Shown here: one piece after another, positions 43,701-55,717 of the stretch
Numbering within the stretch: the first letter of the stretch is position 1
Layout of the letters: every line of letters starts with the position of its first letter
Assembly (NCBI GenBank): GCA_010015655.1
Contig: ML976758.1
Coordinates: 95,710-159,709 of the forward strand
Reading direction: 5' to 3'
Length of the DNA: 64,000 bases
Source: Bimuria novae-zelandiae CBS 107.79
Taxonomy: Eukaryota > Ascomycota > Dothideomycetes > Pleosporales > Didymosphaeriaceae
The notes under the pieces: generated by a model
Databases searched by the model: none
What the model saw: the letters and a program-made list of their open reading frames with translations, nothing else
Told to the model about the DNA's origin: nothing
Made by a program: the position numbers and the translations under genes

Positions 43701-44445
43701 CTGCCGGTCGCGGCCGTTTCTTGTTCGGCCTCGACGGCTGTCCCGGTCTGTGCATCTTTCTCTCCTGCGGTTTCCCTGATAGGATCCGCTGCGCTGGTTG
43801 TGACCGTCTTGGCGGTCGAAGGTCTCGCTGTGGACGCAGACTCGCTGGCGCCAGCGGTGCTCTGGCCGTCCTCGGCGTCTTCGGTGATCTCATCCAACTT
43901 TTGCTTGCGCGAGGACAAGCTGGAGCAGCTGCTCGAAGGGGCGGCGGTATGCAGCGAGCAGGCGGACGCAAGGGCGGCATCGCTGAGCTCGTCGGCGGTC
44001 GTGATGGAGAAGGTGGCGTCGTGGGGCGTGAACTTGTCAGTGAGGGCTATGAAATGCACAGCGACACGGGCTGTTGCAGCTGTTAGCGCGGGCTCCATCC
44101 GCCATCCATTGGGGCTCTCCACATGCCTTGTAGCAGCCGCGACGTGCCCTCGGGCACGTATTTGATCAGGACCTTGCGTCGGCGGTACAGCAAGAAGCCG
44201 TACAAGGGCGACTTTTCCTCGTAGCCCTGGATTGCCGTGCGCACCTCGCTCGCGCCACCGGTGCCGCGGGTGAGAATCTCGATGGAATCGCGCGAGGCAT
44301 ATTTGAGGAGGAACCTGAAGTTGGGGTCAGCACGCCTATTTGGACATCTGCAGCGGGCCTCGTGGTCGTACCATCCCCCGGCTTCCCCCAGGGCGCCGGT
44401 ATAGGCCTCGATGACCTTGACGTCGTCGAGCCCGTTCAGGGACAT
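40725..44445 (-). CDS. ADF-H plus PH domain protein, probable actin-associated factor
   Basis: Exons 44445-44372, 44314-44127, 44070-41168, 41114-41043 and 40994-40725 join in frame to 1168 residues. Residues 1-130 form an ADF-H (cofilin-type) domain: MSLNGLDDVKVIEAYTGAL, WFLLKYASRD, YEEKSPLYGFLLYRRRKVL and ARVAVHFIALTDKFTPHDATF. A long disordered Ser/Pro/Thr-rich middle holds a basic helical piece (PEKQRLMKALQLRKKQMEAR). A PH domain closes the protein from about residue 1045 (LLWKRRWVEIDASGNLVLSL, then FNLTEFRAPYAP and VVLDFLDGRTLQLACET). Introns: 57 bp (stop-free, 3n), 56 bp with a GC donor, 53 bp, and 48 bp with a perfect TACTAAC branch site. ADF-H binds actin and PH binds phosphoinositides or protein partners; a link between membrane and actin is inferred. 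A candidate 28-bp gap near 40,805 is read through. Confidence 0.85.
44071..44126 (-). other. GC-AG intron of the ADF-H/PH gene
   Basis: Donor AAG|GCATGT, branch-like GCTAACAG, acceptor CAACAG. Splicing joins SRLLQ to ARVAVHF in frame, restoring the ADF-H domain. No GT donor nearby gives the same join. Confidence 0.8.
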
Positions 44446-45671
44446 TGCGGGCGCGCGTCGTCGGGGACGGTGCTCGCAACGGGCTCCTGGACAACCGTCG
44501 TCTTTTCAGGAATCGCAGTTGGCGGCGAGAGGTGCAGGGCTGCGAAATATCCGCCCGTGCACCACCCCCTGGATGTCGGTTACGCTATGCTGGATCTTGC
44601 AATTGGACGCACCATTTGCTGCCGTCGAACGAAACAGCAGCGGCAGACGGGGGACCTGGAGAGGCGGTATATCCTATGTAGTATGTACTCTGTGCGAAGG
44701 TAGTAAGCTGCATGCGTGCTGGCGAAGAGACGCTGGTGAATGCGCTGCGTCAACGTCAACTGGTGTTTCAGACTGTGCCAAGCTGGTGGGGAACCCGCGC
44801 AGTGTGCAGCGGCACGGAAAAGAAAAAGTTGCGAGCTTCACAACTGCAAATGCTCCGAACGAACCCCTCGCTCGGCCGTGCAGACTTCCTGCGTTGGCTC
44901 CACTCTCTTCTGCTGCTGCTGCCACCGGAGCTCTCCTCTCACCCGAGGACAGCTATTGGTGCTTCTGCTAAACCAGGAACTTGGCGCCTCGACCAGCGCG
45001 GTTTGAACGCGTCACAAATATGTAGCTAATTCAAGAGCTCTCCATCAATTCTCCTTTGCTCCCTCTCGGGCGCTAACCCTAGTCTACCTGGAAAACAGCA
45101 ACGTCCTCGGCCAAGTCGGATAGAAGAGTGCGTTGTTATCTCTAGTTGAATCATCTTCACCGTCTACCACGGGTGACGGTACCGACCAGTCTGTCAGCAT
45201 ATCGTGGTTCAACTTGGGCCCCGGAACATCATAGCACAAGGGATCATTGAGTAATATCTCGTTTCCTTTTTCCTTCATCCACACTGCCAATGATGGCTTT
45301 CTCCCACAGCTCCTGCACGCTAGAACGCGTAGCTGCAGGTAACGAGCTATCGAGAGCTCAGTGCCCCTCCACATGAACCAACGGTACGCACTTCTTCATC
45401 CACCTCCTCCACCACCGACCACCAGCACCTCCTCCCGCCAATCCTTTTGTACCGCAGTCTACAAGCCGACGCCACTTCCGCTCTGTTGGACGCCATCTCT
45501 ATTCTCTTTCCTAATCTCCACTTCGCTCCTTCGCTCCTTCTTTCCGAAACCTCCACCACTGCCCACGCGTCCCAGTCTCGTCCAACGCCACGAACGCGTT
45601 GTTGGTTCTTTTCCAAATCAGGAACCGCCGTGAATTTTGTCTCATCTCACCATCAGCTCCCATCTCCCACA
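44446..45671. other. divergent intergenic region between ADF-H/PH and OHCU decarboxylase genes
   Basis: Holds the promoters of two divergently transcribed genes. 45,395-45,600 is strongly C/T-rich on the plus strand (CCTCC, CTTCC runs), a common fungal promoter feature before the OHCU start. The open frames here, including the upstream extension of the OHCU frame from 45447, show no domain. Confidence 0.5.
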
Positions 45672-46311
45672 ATGACATCACTTCCTGCCGTCACCACTCT
45701 GTCACACCTTCCCGACGAGAAGCTCATCACGGTGCTCGACCTCCTTTTTGAACCTTCCCCGCCTCTACATGCCCTCTCACTCCCAATACTCCGATCAACG
45801 ACTTTTCCTACTTACGACACGCTTATCGATGCCGTCAATGCCCAGCTATCCGCACTAGCGCAATCAGACGATCCCAAGGACGTCGATAAACTCTCGGAAA
45901 TCCTATGTTCGCACCCGCGACTAGGCGAGAAGAAAGTTGAAAGTGAGCAGAGCCGCGCAGAGCAGGCCCAGTTGCAAAAGGGGAGCGAGGAAGAGAAGGA
46001 ACAATTGGCTGCGCTCAACAAGGAATATGAACAAAAATTTCCCAGCATGAGATATGTGTAGGATTACATCCACACAACTTTGACATTGATGGGATGGGCT
46101 GATGAACGGCCAGTGTATTCGTCAACGGACGCCCAAGACCAATCATCATGGAGAACATGCGGGCACGTATCGACCGTGGTGACATCAAGGTTGAGCGCCA
46201 GGAAGCTATTCAGGTACGGCCATCCCCCAAACAGCAATTGTTCGTTTCACTCACACCGAACAGGCCATGTGTGACATCGCGGCGGACCGCGCAGCTAAGT
46301 TGTCAAAGTAG
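45672..46311 (+). CDS. OHCU decarboxylase (2-oxo-4-hydroxy-4-carboxy-5-ureidoimidazoline decarboxylase)
   Basis: Exons 45672-46057, 46114-46213 and 46264-46311 join to 177 residues, the normal length for this family. Introns of 56 bp (donor GTAGGA, acceptor GGCCAG) and 50 bp (GTACGG...GAACAG) restore FPSMRYVVFVNGRPRPIIME and ERQEAIQ-AMCDIAADRAAKL. The enzyme makes S-allantoin from OHCU, the step after urate oxidase and 5-hydroxyisourate hydrolase in purine breakdown, often in peroxisomes. The motif SHPRLGEKK holds the conserved catalytic His (residue 81), followed by SEQSRAEQAQL as in the family. The C-terminus LSK is not a clear PTS1 (SKL-like) signal. The start was chosen because the upstream frame has no family similarity. 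Confidence 0.9.
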
Positions 46312-46691
46312 GACCATTTCGCCGGCCATTATAGGTACCCATCTTCTCGGGCGCTGTCGCACAGCGGACATGAACTTTCATTCATCGACATTTACAACTC
46401 GACGCAATTGGCCGACAAGAGGGTATATACAAGTAACGACAGGATCAAACCCCAGAATATCAACACATAACGCCCAATCTGCCTCAAAGCTGTGTGTTGC
46501 TGCACAGTGCCTTTTTAATATGCTGTGACGTTCAAGTGAAGGTCCGATCGAACCAGTCCGCCCACCGCCGATGATGCACTTAACTTTTGAAGCTATCCGA
46601 TCTCAGCAAGGACCAACACCTGAAATGCAGTAGTGCCTGGAATGGAAATATGCAATCGAAATTTCAAGAACCCTGGCCCCAGAACATCACA
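46312..46691. other. convergent intergenic region
   Basis: 3' flanks of the OHCU gene (plus) and the 496-residue protein gene (minus). Nothing else recognised. Confidence 0.5.
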
Positions 46692-48182
46692 TTACTGTCT
46701 CCTTTTTCCTTTCCTGTTGAGTTCTCCTCTTCCGGTTGAGCTCTGCTCCTCGGCACCAGTGGCGTGCATGCCTGTGAAATTCGGCGACGACGACGTGGGA
46801 CTGGGAACGGCTTGAAGGGCTGATGACTGATGACCTGCAGTCGTGGGCGCATTCGCGAACACCCCCATGAAATTGGGCGACGAGGATGGAGAGAGTTCCA
46901 TGTCTTTGCTTCGACCACGACCTTGCCGTACGGTTGGCCATATAGCTCCGGCTTTCTTATCAAACTGCACGTATACGCTCATAGCTATTCTATCGGAATC
47001 CACGGCGGTGAAATCTGGATAAGCCGGACCGAGGGATTCACTCGCACTGTATGTTTGCAAAAGAGAGATGTCCTCGACTATTTCATCACACGCGTTCTCC
47101 ATGTAATACCCTTCTTCGAGGTGAGCATAGGGGTCCGGGAGATCATCCTCCAGATCAAGCGCATCATAGTTGGATAGCCCAAGCGGCGAAGGTGACAAGG
47201 GTAGTTGCGATGGCCGCGGAGATTTTGGATACGCACACGAGTTGGCATACGCCTCGTTTGGTGATCGGTACTCATCCATCTCATCCACATCCCGAGCATA
47301 CAAGGGCGGCGAAGGCGAGCCTGTTGAACTCGCTGGCGACGACCCACCCGAACTGGTATGCTCTCCCGAACTTTTCTCTACCACCTCGGGCAAGTCGGCA
47401 CCACCGTTCTTGCTCACAGGTCGCGTAACAGAATCATGACTTCCATACATCGGTGTCAGTCGCGCCAACTCCAACTGCTCCTGCTCTTTCTCTTGCTCCA
47501 CTAACACCCGGCCCAGACCGCCGGCTGTCTCGAGCGCATATATGCTTTGTCGCCGGACACGGTTGAGTATCGCGGCCTTACGCAGCACGTTGCGGCCCAA
47601 TGCTCTCTGCTTCGCCCACACGGCGATTTTGGAGCTGCCACGATCGACAATGTTGGTCGCGGGATGCGAGTATTGTGGCGACAGCCGGGACGTGATTAAA
47701 AAGAGACGTAACCTTCTCTTTTTCTTCTGCAAACATGAATTATCGCCGTCTACGTCGGCTGTTGCTCGCCGACGTTTCCACGACTCGGATGACGGCAGTG
47801 TCTGAGGTAGAAAGGACAGGGGTACGTCGGGCCGCGGCGATATTCTGAATGTAAATTCCGCGCCGGAAGTACCTGCAAGGTTCGGAAAGCTGAAGGTAGG
47901 CGGTGGCGATGGTGAAGATGACAATGGGGACATTATCCCCCGTCGAGCTCCGTCATTTGTCGATTGGGGATAATAGTCGTAGGGACCGGATTCAACATGC
48001 TCGGTCTGCGTCTTGTTCGAATGGTGCGGGTCTTCCGGTGTCAGAGGAGGAGAAAGTACACCGAGCGAGTTCTGGGATGGCAACGATGTATAAGTTGGTC
48101 GAGCCGGACGCGAGTGCGGCGGAAAGCAATCGTGCGCGCTGGGATCTTTGAAATCACAGCCTTGGAACTGCCGAGGCCGCAT
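46692..48182 (-). CDS. conserved fungal protein with a basic core motif, function unknown
   Basis: One open frame of 496 residues from the ATG at 48182. The N-terminal 140 residues are Pro/Ser-rich and disordered (SPPLTPEDP, MSPLSSSPSPPP). Near residues 155-215 is the conserved-looking core KKKRRLRLFLITSRLSPQYS, then PATNIVDRG, KIAVWAKQRALGRNVLRKAA and ILNRVRR. Similar cores occur in single-copy proteins of filamentous ascomycetes, from memory of the family, with no assigned role. The C-terminal half is Ser/Pro/acidic and disordered. The KKKRR run could act as a nuclear localisation signal. No enzyme or transmembrane motif is visible. I cannot exclude a small intron near the 3' end. Confidence 0.75.
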   Translation of the reverse strand: MRPRQFQGCDFKDPSAHDCFPPHSRPARPTYTSLPSQNSLGVLSPPLTPEDPHHSNKTQTEHVESGPYDYYPQSTNDGARRGIMSPLSSSPSPPPTFSFPNLAGTSGAEFTFRISPRPDVPLSFLPQTLPSSESWKRRRATADVDGDNSCLQKKKRRLRLFLITSRLSPQYSHPATNIVDRGSSKIAVWAKQRALGRNVLRKAAILNRVRRQSIYALETAGGLGRVLVEQEKEQEQLELARLTPMYGSHDSVTRPVSKNGGADLPEVVEKSSGEHTSSGGSSPASSTGSPSPPLYARDVDEMDEYRSPNEAYANSCAYPKSPRPSQLPLSPSPLGLSNYDALDLEDDLPDPYAHLEEGYYMENACDEIVEDISLLQTYSASESLGPAYPDFTAVDSDRIAMSVYVQFDKKAGAIWPTVRQGRGRSKDMELSPSSSPNFMGVFANAPTTAGHQSSALQAVPSPTSSSPNFTGMHATGAEEQSSTGRGELNRKGKRRQ

Positions 48183-50425
48183 CTAGGAAGCTACTCGACC
48201 ATCACGCGACCACGTCTAGAACCCCGACACTGGCCTCGTTAGATGTGGAAATGACAGATGGCACAGAAAACGCCCCACGACTTGATTTTGCGGGACTGGT
48301 GTGGCTCGTGGGGAGAGCGGGACTGCAAAATAAGAATGGGTGAGTTGATGAAGGCGTCCGCCTAGTCTAATAATACAGTATTGGGCGAAGGGTCGGATGA
48401 CCCGACAGAGGAGACAATGCGGAGAAGACCCCTGCAACAGGTCTGTGTGCTGTACGCCCTGTGCGAATGCCTCCTCTGGGCTTCCATCACCATGTCTCGA
48501 TTGGCGGAGACGGTAGGAGACTGTTACACCGCACGTTCCTTCACATTCCCCGCTGCGCAATGCAGGATCCAACGTTGGAAAATCTCTCGTGTCTAACACA
48601 TTTTTGCTGCCGAGATGTGAGGCTCCGCTCATGGCGCACATCGAAAAACGACTGTGATTTTTAATCGTGCTTCCATTGACGTCGTGCTGAAATGCGCACA
48701 CAAGCACCCTGTCTGACCAAGGGGGGGAAAGCGAATGGCAAGCGCGCGGAGAACATCTCCAGGTGAATGAGGCTGGCCGGTGCTACTTTGCGATGCTCAC
48801 CGTCTTGCAAGCAACCCGTCCTCTTCTTTCGGTAGCCGGTTACGCTGATCGACAGTTCAAGAACAAACTGCGCCACCTCACACAATCCAACGAGCGACCT
48901 GGAAATCCCTTCACCTTCGTGTGACAGCTTGACAGGCGTTCGACCATTCAGCCCTAGGGAAACGGTAGTGCGGCGGCTTTGACTTTTCTCAGCTGCGTAT
49001 GGCGCCGCGGGAATTGCTTTTTGGCTCGACAGGTTCTGATGCCATTTGTCGGCCCAGTTTTGATTTTCCGGGTCCAGCGCCCAGGCACAGCGGAGCAGAG
49101 GTCTCTTGCATCCACATCGGGATGATCATCTGCGCGTACAGTAATTTTTTTTGTAGGCACACGCAACAACGATAGTGCTCGACCAAAAAGCCTCGTCGTC
49201 TCCATTCCTCTTCGAGAAAGAAATGGATTTGAAGCTTCACTTTCGATCCGCAGGTCACTCTTTCCATGACGAAAAGGGCTCGTATGACCAGACGAAGAGT
49301 TCTCCGATTCCGATCGTGATGCCCTTTACCGCCTCTCATACCGAGTACATATGTAATCCCCGGCAGGATCGGAAAGCACGTGTTGTGTCTACTCCGCAGT
49401 TGCAGCGGAGACCGAGACCCTTCCTTGTTGTCTCCGCTGCACACACTAGTGCTGTAGGGCTAGGCGGCTCTTATTACCTGCACACGCACGACGATGCGCG
49501 AAATAAACTTTCTAAATGCGCCCTTCATCTACTAAGCATTCAACAACTTACAAATGGTACGATGTTGGTTTCCGCGAAAAGGCGAAAAGGCGTTACCTGA
49601 CTCGGAAGAATGGTCGTAATGTGAATCCCTCGGCTGCCGTCGTTGCATCGCAAATCCCCGCCATGACTGAGATGTCACTGACGGAGGGTTCCGTTGGCAG
49701 CACAGCAGGCATCGGGCGTCACTGGTCGTCGGCGCCCCTCCCCCTCAAACGCAATTCTAATCGCGCTGTCTGTGCAAACGCTGCACAGGGGTGCGGGTCA
49801 CTATAGCCCATCTTTCGGAGCCGCAATCTAGACTTTCTCCGTGCAATCCTTTACGTGGCATGTGTTGCAGCTCTCGCTGCCATGTGCCACGACACAGCCA
49901 GTGAGTGGCTGCGAAGGGTCACGAGACCCGATGCCGGTTGTAAGCGGATGTGATTGGCAGCGGGGCGGCGGGTTGCTTTTTGGCTGCCCAGGAGGGCGCG
50001 CCACAGCCATCGGATTGGAGGATGCAGGGGAGGTTTTGCCCACTCAGCATTGAGGCATATGAGAAATTTAGAGAGGGAGCCCGAGAGACAGACCTCATTC
50101 GCTTCGTCGGTCACGTAGACCAGCCCAATCATGGACGCCCGGGCGGCGTGTATGTCATGTGACTGTCAAAGCACTCAGGTACAATCAGTACGGAGAGGGG
50201 GGTGCTCTTGGTTCTTGAGCGATTAGGATGTACCAGACGCATATGAAGCTTCGTACGCCCGGGAGGAACACTGTCTACTGATACGTTGTATGCGCTTCTT
50301 TAGTTGGACACTTATGGTCTGCGATAACCTGTCCATGGCAGCATTGAGCACGCTCACGGGATGCGGGTCCTCCAAACTCGCCTGGGCGCCTATTTATAGA
50401 GAGAAGCAATACGTCGAGTGGGGCT

Positions 50426-50500
50426 GTGAGCACCGAAGGTACGAAGGCTAGGCTAAGAGGTCAAAAAGGTAAGTAGAGTCTATCCACTCACCCTAAGGTG
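50426..50500 (+). repeat. dispersed repeat, copy A
   Basis: GTGAGCACCGAAGGTACGAA to CCTAAGGTG; the same sequence recurs with transitions and small indels at 53359-53436 in direct orientation. Confidence 0.75.
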
Positions 50501-53358
50501 TTAAATAAGGCGGGCTGAGGTAGGTTCCAATAAGGCTTAGATATCGCCCCATGGTATCAAACATAGGCGACAACAGATGTACACTATCATCATGGTTATC
50601 AAGCTTTGTGTAGTCCATACGTACAGTCGATATTTTTCTTTGTCAAGTACGTTATAACACATTATACACAAGCAGGCTCCGACTGTGCAGTACTAATTTT
50701 AAAATACGCAAGGTATTTATCTTATGGAAACATTAAAGATCTCTCCAAGAATCCTTGTTTGTGGTGAGTGTGTTGTATCCCGCAGTTACGGATGTGATGT
50801 GGAGCTTTATATGGGAAAATACAGATAGGTGGGAACCCACTGCGGCTTGTGCAGGAGAATACTCTCCTAGCTGCTTTGTTCGGAGTCGTATTGATCCATG
50901 ACCACTGCGGCTTGGTCTAGAAACGCATACCAAGTCCCACCTCTTTAGTGAACATGGATGGCTCGGCTGATAGACCAACGGCCGCAAGTGCGATGGCACG
51001 TAATTGTTGGGCCCGGGCTGCGTGGAAGCTGAGAGCCATGTTCATGTCAACTAATCCTGACCTAAAACTAACGATGATGACGATGATTTAGGTATAATGT
51101 AGCCGGTGGGCTCTTCATTCTTGACTACATCGGACAGAAATTCGACTACCAAAGGTGAGACAGTCGAAAAGATGTTTGGATAATGGTTGGGGAGAATACT
51201 TAGGGTTCGCAAGTCGATGGGAATGACCTTCCCTTATTGCCCTGACCGGTTTGACCCTCGTTGGTTTCAAGAGTTCGGTAGATTGGACGGTCGACTCTTT
51301 TGGGGTCTACCACTTTGTATCCCCCAGATTCTTCACGGCTTTCATGGTTTGTTGCCGTGACGGGCGAGACTCGTAGACGTCTAGGCACAGAAAGTCATCG
51401 AAGAACGCATAGAAATGCCGTATTAGCCCTAGTTTGCCGCTTTCAATGCCATTTGTGGATGTTACTGTCTAACACTTGGCCCGCGACTCCGGCTACACGA
51501 GTCGATTTGAATAAATTTCTGGTCGCGACTGGAATACATGTCCTTGCGGTAGGAGTATCATGTGCGTGATATGACAGAAGATGACTAAACCTCCCAAAGA
51601 GCATTTCCAGCGCCCTGTTGGATGTTCTTGCTCTGGTACTATCTCACTTGAGTTGGCTCCTTGACGCAATATTATGCCATCCGTGTGTTCAAACATATAG
51701 CCATGTGCGGGATCTACCTGTGTCAAAAATTGTAGAGCACCTTAGTATCAGGCAAGTTATACACTTACACACACAACGAGCTGCAGCGCTATCAAGCCGT
51801 TCCATCAGATATCTTGCTCAGAAGTCGAGAATATCGAGGGCGTCATCGTGCTGTTATCTTGATAAAAACGATCGGGTATTCTACTTTTTTGAGTATGGCT
51901 CGTCGGACGGCTTCACAATCGCGTTTGCCTGCTATCAAATGTCTCGTCTAGAACCCTGCAATAGCTGCATATGTAGCAAAGGCAACCCAATCAACACCGC
52001 CGCGCTATTTCGGAAATAGAAACTCCTTTCCGGTCTATTATCTATGCCAGTACGCCTGGATCTTAGATCACTAGGTTATTAGCACTGAAATGGTGTAAAC
52101 CGCCTTGAATAAGGCACTGTAGCTCCACTACAATCCCGCGCTGCTACCAATCCAGAGGTAACGGTTAGATGAGGTTGATTAGGTCATCTAAAGCTATCTA
52201 AGAAGCTGTAGGAATATATACACTCGTTTTCCAGCTCGTGATCTACTACTAAGAGTATTTTAATAATAGAAAATCAGCTCAAAACGTCCGCGAATGTTTT
52301 TCTAATCAAGACCGTCGTGCTAGCGCAAGTCAATAGTGGAAGAGTATTCGCACCTGAAGACGGATGGTAAATCTAGGCCGGGAGTATCAAGCATCGGCGT
52401 TGGCCCGCCGATAATGTCTAATTCTAGAGATTCAGATGAGTACGTAGGTAAATTGGGACATCCGACAACCATTATCCCGCGGAGAAGAACTTTACGTCGT
52501 CACACTTCCTCTTAGTGGCTGTCTTCTCTTGAATCTCTGCTGTCTGCGAGAGATTTTTAGGCGTTATAGAGAGCTTAAAATTCGGTCGTCCGCCTTCTAG
52601 AGTGTATGTGCATGTGCCTTACAAACATACTGAAACTTCTCCACTATCAATGCGACGGCCTCTTTCTGCCGATAAATCTGGTGTTGGTTAGAATAGCCGC
52701 TTTCCATTTATGCCGGGAGGGCAGTTTTGCTCTGAGCCTCTAAAATTCTCTCCTCTATGACCCTGGGGCTCTAGGTGTCCTCGTTGATTCTTGGGAAGAT
52801 GATGATTTGGTATCTGGGTGGGCGTGCCGAGTGAAGGCGACTGATGGATCACAATGACAGTAACTATTCAGAAAAAGAAACCATTCCCAAACGCATTCAT
52901 TGATGGGTAAAGCTCATGGTAGTTCTGGAGGGGCAGAAGTGGTAGTTAACTCTTCCGATAGACCAGCAGAAGATATGTCGATCTTAGACGCCTCTGAACG
53001 TCTTGACGAGTTTGAAAGATGCGGGGATGCGTCTCATGTTGTTGAATTGCCTTGTAACGGCCTTGCCGGCTATCGACAGCGGAGCAGTCCTTTTGCAAGT
53101 ATTCGTCAGCATATAGAAAGCTGGCATGCTCTCAAACGGGAAAGGTAGTGGCAATGTGAGTACGCTGCTCGACTCGTGTGCGCTTTCTTCCTGTTGCGCA
53201 CTTTTTGACCAGTATGTACCTCTTCCATGGGCACTTCCCGAATGTGTGACACTTCTCGACGCTTTGACCACTGAGATTTACGGTGGTATTCTCTCTAGGC
53301 TGGTTTCTGAAGCTGTCAGCAAACGGAACACAAAGAGTGACGATAGTCACGTGAGGCG

Positions 53359-53436
53359 GTGAGCACCGGAGGTGCGAAGCTAGGCCAAGGGGTCAAAAAA
53401 GGCAAGTAGAGTCCATCCCATCTCTACTCTAAGGTG
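53359..53436 (+). repeat. dispersed repeat, copy B
   Basis: GTGAGCACCGGAGGTGCGAA to TCTAAGGTG; direct-oriented partner of 50426-50500. Confidence 0.75.
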
Positions 53437-55607
53437 GTCGGAACACTTAGAAATAACTGCATGACACATACCTTGCTGTTTGATTTTGTTCCTGCCTGCA
53501 GTGGTTCACCCTTTGACTTGGGTAGCGACAATACTTCACCCCACGGCACGTTTCAGTCTGGCTTCTCCGGTAGCTGCCATCGTAGCCAGATAGGTGTTGA
53601 AACCCATGGCGGCCGAATAAATCTGAGGGCGATAGCTGAGAGTTCTCTTTCTAAATCAAGAGGATCTGGTTTAGTAAATCAGTCAAAAAGAAAAGCGAAG
53701 GAACATCTTTACAGAAGGAAGGAGCAGCCATGCCCCAACACAGACGCAGCGTTTCGAAAACCTTCAGAACTCCGACTGACTGTACAGCATTTGAAACCAG
53801 CTCCTCCTCCGCTGAGAACTACCGGGAAGAAGACATTGAAGGTTGTCTAACGCATTTTCCATGTTGACGTGAAACAACCAATATTGCTTGATAAATCTAC
53901 CTTATCTTGTTTTAATAGTGCCATAGCAGAAAACAACTTCCAAGTCCTTACAGTAAAGAAGGTTTCACATAAACAATGCGAAATCTAGCTCCTGTTACTT
54001 TTTTTTTACTAATAGAGACTTGTACATAAGGTATATGCTCTAAAAAGAGTGCGCCTCTTCATACACAGACAGTTATACGTAGTAGTACATTTACAAGTCC
54101 GCCCTAAAACCCCCTTAGTCACAAGCTTCTCAATATATTGATTATTTCGCTAGGGTAGTATGTCCTTTGCCGTCCTGGCCTTTGGATAATACCAGATAGC
54201 ATCAATAGGTACGCGAAGCAATGCCTCAAACGTTACCTGTAGTATTACAGTAATCTTTACTAACCAACCGGACTTCTGGCCTATATTCTCGCTGCCTCCA
54301 GTAATAACGACGTCGAGTCGAGAGACACAAGCGCTGTCTAGTTGATGGCTTAAAGCTCGAGAATGACCACGCTTACACGCAAACTTGCTACTTACCGTTC
54401 AAGGAACCAACGGGCCATCTATGCAGATACTTTCGCACCTCCTTCCCCAAATTATTCAGAGGAGCCCCGGATCCAGCCAGGGTGTGGCATATTAGAGGGT
54501 AAGTAATATGGCAACTAAGCCTTGAACGGTGACCTAGCACTGTATAGCCAGTCTTCGGCATTACGTGCAAGACAACGCACAAATGAACGAAAAAAGAACG
54601 ACCAGGACAGTAAGATCAAAAAGCAAGATGCTGTCATCCGCGTTGGCAGTGGTAATGAATGTGATAGTAGTGGTGAGTAGGAGAGGAAGAGACCACGAAA
54701 CGACATCTGGAGCCTACCTAGGCACCGTTCACTGACGGGATGCTCTCCCTGATGCACACTGGTCATCCAATATTTGCAACAATAACGAGCGAGACCTTTA
54801 AACTGCCATATCTCGTAGTCGATTCCAAGCCTAAAGATGGTTGAACTTTGCTCGGAGAACACATGTTGTCCGTACCTGCCAGAAGAATCGTGGCACTTCG
54901 GCTTACATGCAGTGCAGTCGCTCAATATGCCGATTCGGGTACCTCCTCCTTTACTAGGGAGGCACGACATGTACCACGTATATGTACTGTGCACCATGTA
55001 CGGCGGATGTCTTCTGACAGCGCCTCGGCTGGAGTGGTACAAGTCCGAAGTCCGACGGAATCCAAGCTAAATTCGACGCTCGAAGGCGCTCTTCACGTGT
55101 GGTTCGTTTGGAAGGAGCGTCGGGCTCGAAATAGATGAGAGTCATGGAGGGCCTTCGGTTCGTCGTTGGATTGTCATGGTTCCACTGCACCTGCACACGG
55201 CACGACGATGTTAGATCCTCTTGAACACGGGACGAATTTGGATAGGCGGGCGCATTCTGTTGACGTTTGGTTGGTTCGTCGAGCCGTCACAATCAGTGGA
55301 CGGGATATCCGGATTCAGTGCCTTACACGCTTTCTCCGAATGCTTTATTATTCCATGCACATGCGGAGCTGACGGTTGAATTATCATCCGGACTTCATTG
55401 TCCCGAGTCTGGTGACAAAGGGCGTGTCAATCTTGGGAAAGCCGGCCTCGGCGATTTGGCGGACTTGGTCATGTGAGCGGCTCGCTGATCTCGACAGCAT
55501 CTGGAAGCTGTTTGGTTGCAATGGCAAGATATTAAAGATTCCATGCAAGACTGAGGTAGTGCAAGCGATCTTGAGGGCCATCGACGCGAGGACATGGTCA
55601 GAGTTGG

Positions 55608-55717
55608 CAACAAGCAAGCGATAGGCAGATTGATTACTAGATTAGGACTGGCACGGACCTAAGGGTGATCTTTCAACGCTTAATATAGTAATCAATCTGC
55701 CTATTGCTTGCTTGTTG
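55608..55717. mobile_element. 110-bp foldback / MITE-like element
   Basis: Inverted repeats of 32 bp (55608-55639 and 55686-55717) beginning CAACAAGCAAGC and containing GGCAGATTGATTACTA differ at one position (G/A). They enclose 46 bp. No convincing target duplication is visible. No coding capacity. Confidence 0.75.

Noticed and set aside
43254..44165. 303-residue plus-strand open frame
   Set aside because: Antisense shadow of the Ser/Pro/Thr-rich part of the ADF-H/PH gene; no domain of its own.
48216..48707. 163-residue minus-strand frame upstream of the 496-residue protein
   Set aside because: No recognisable features; more likely 5' flank or leader of the downstream gene.
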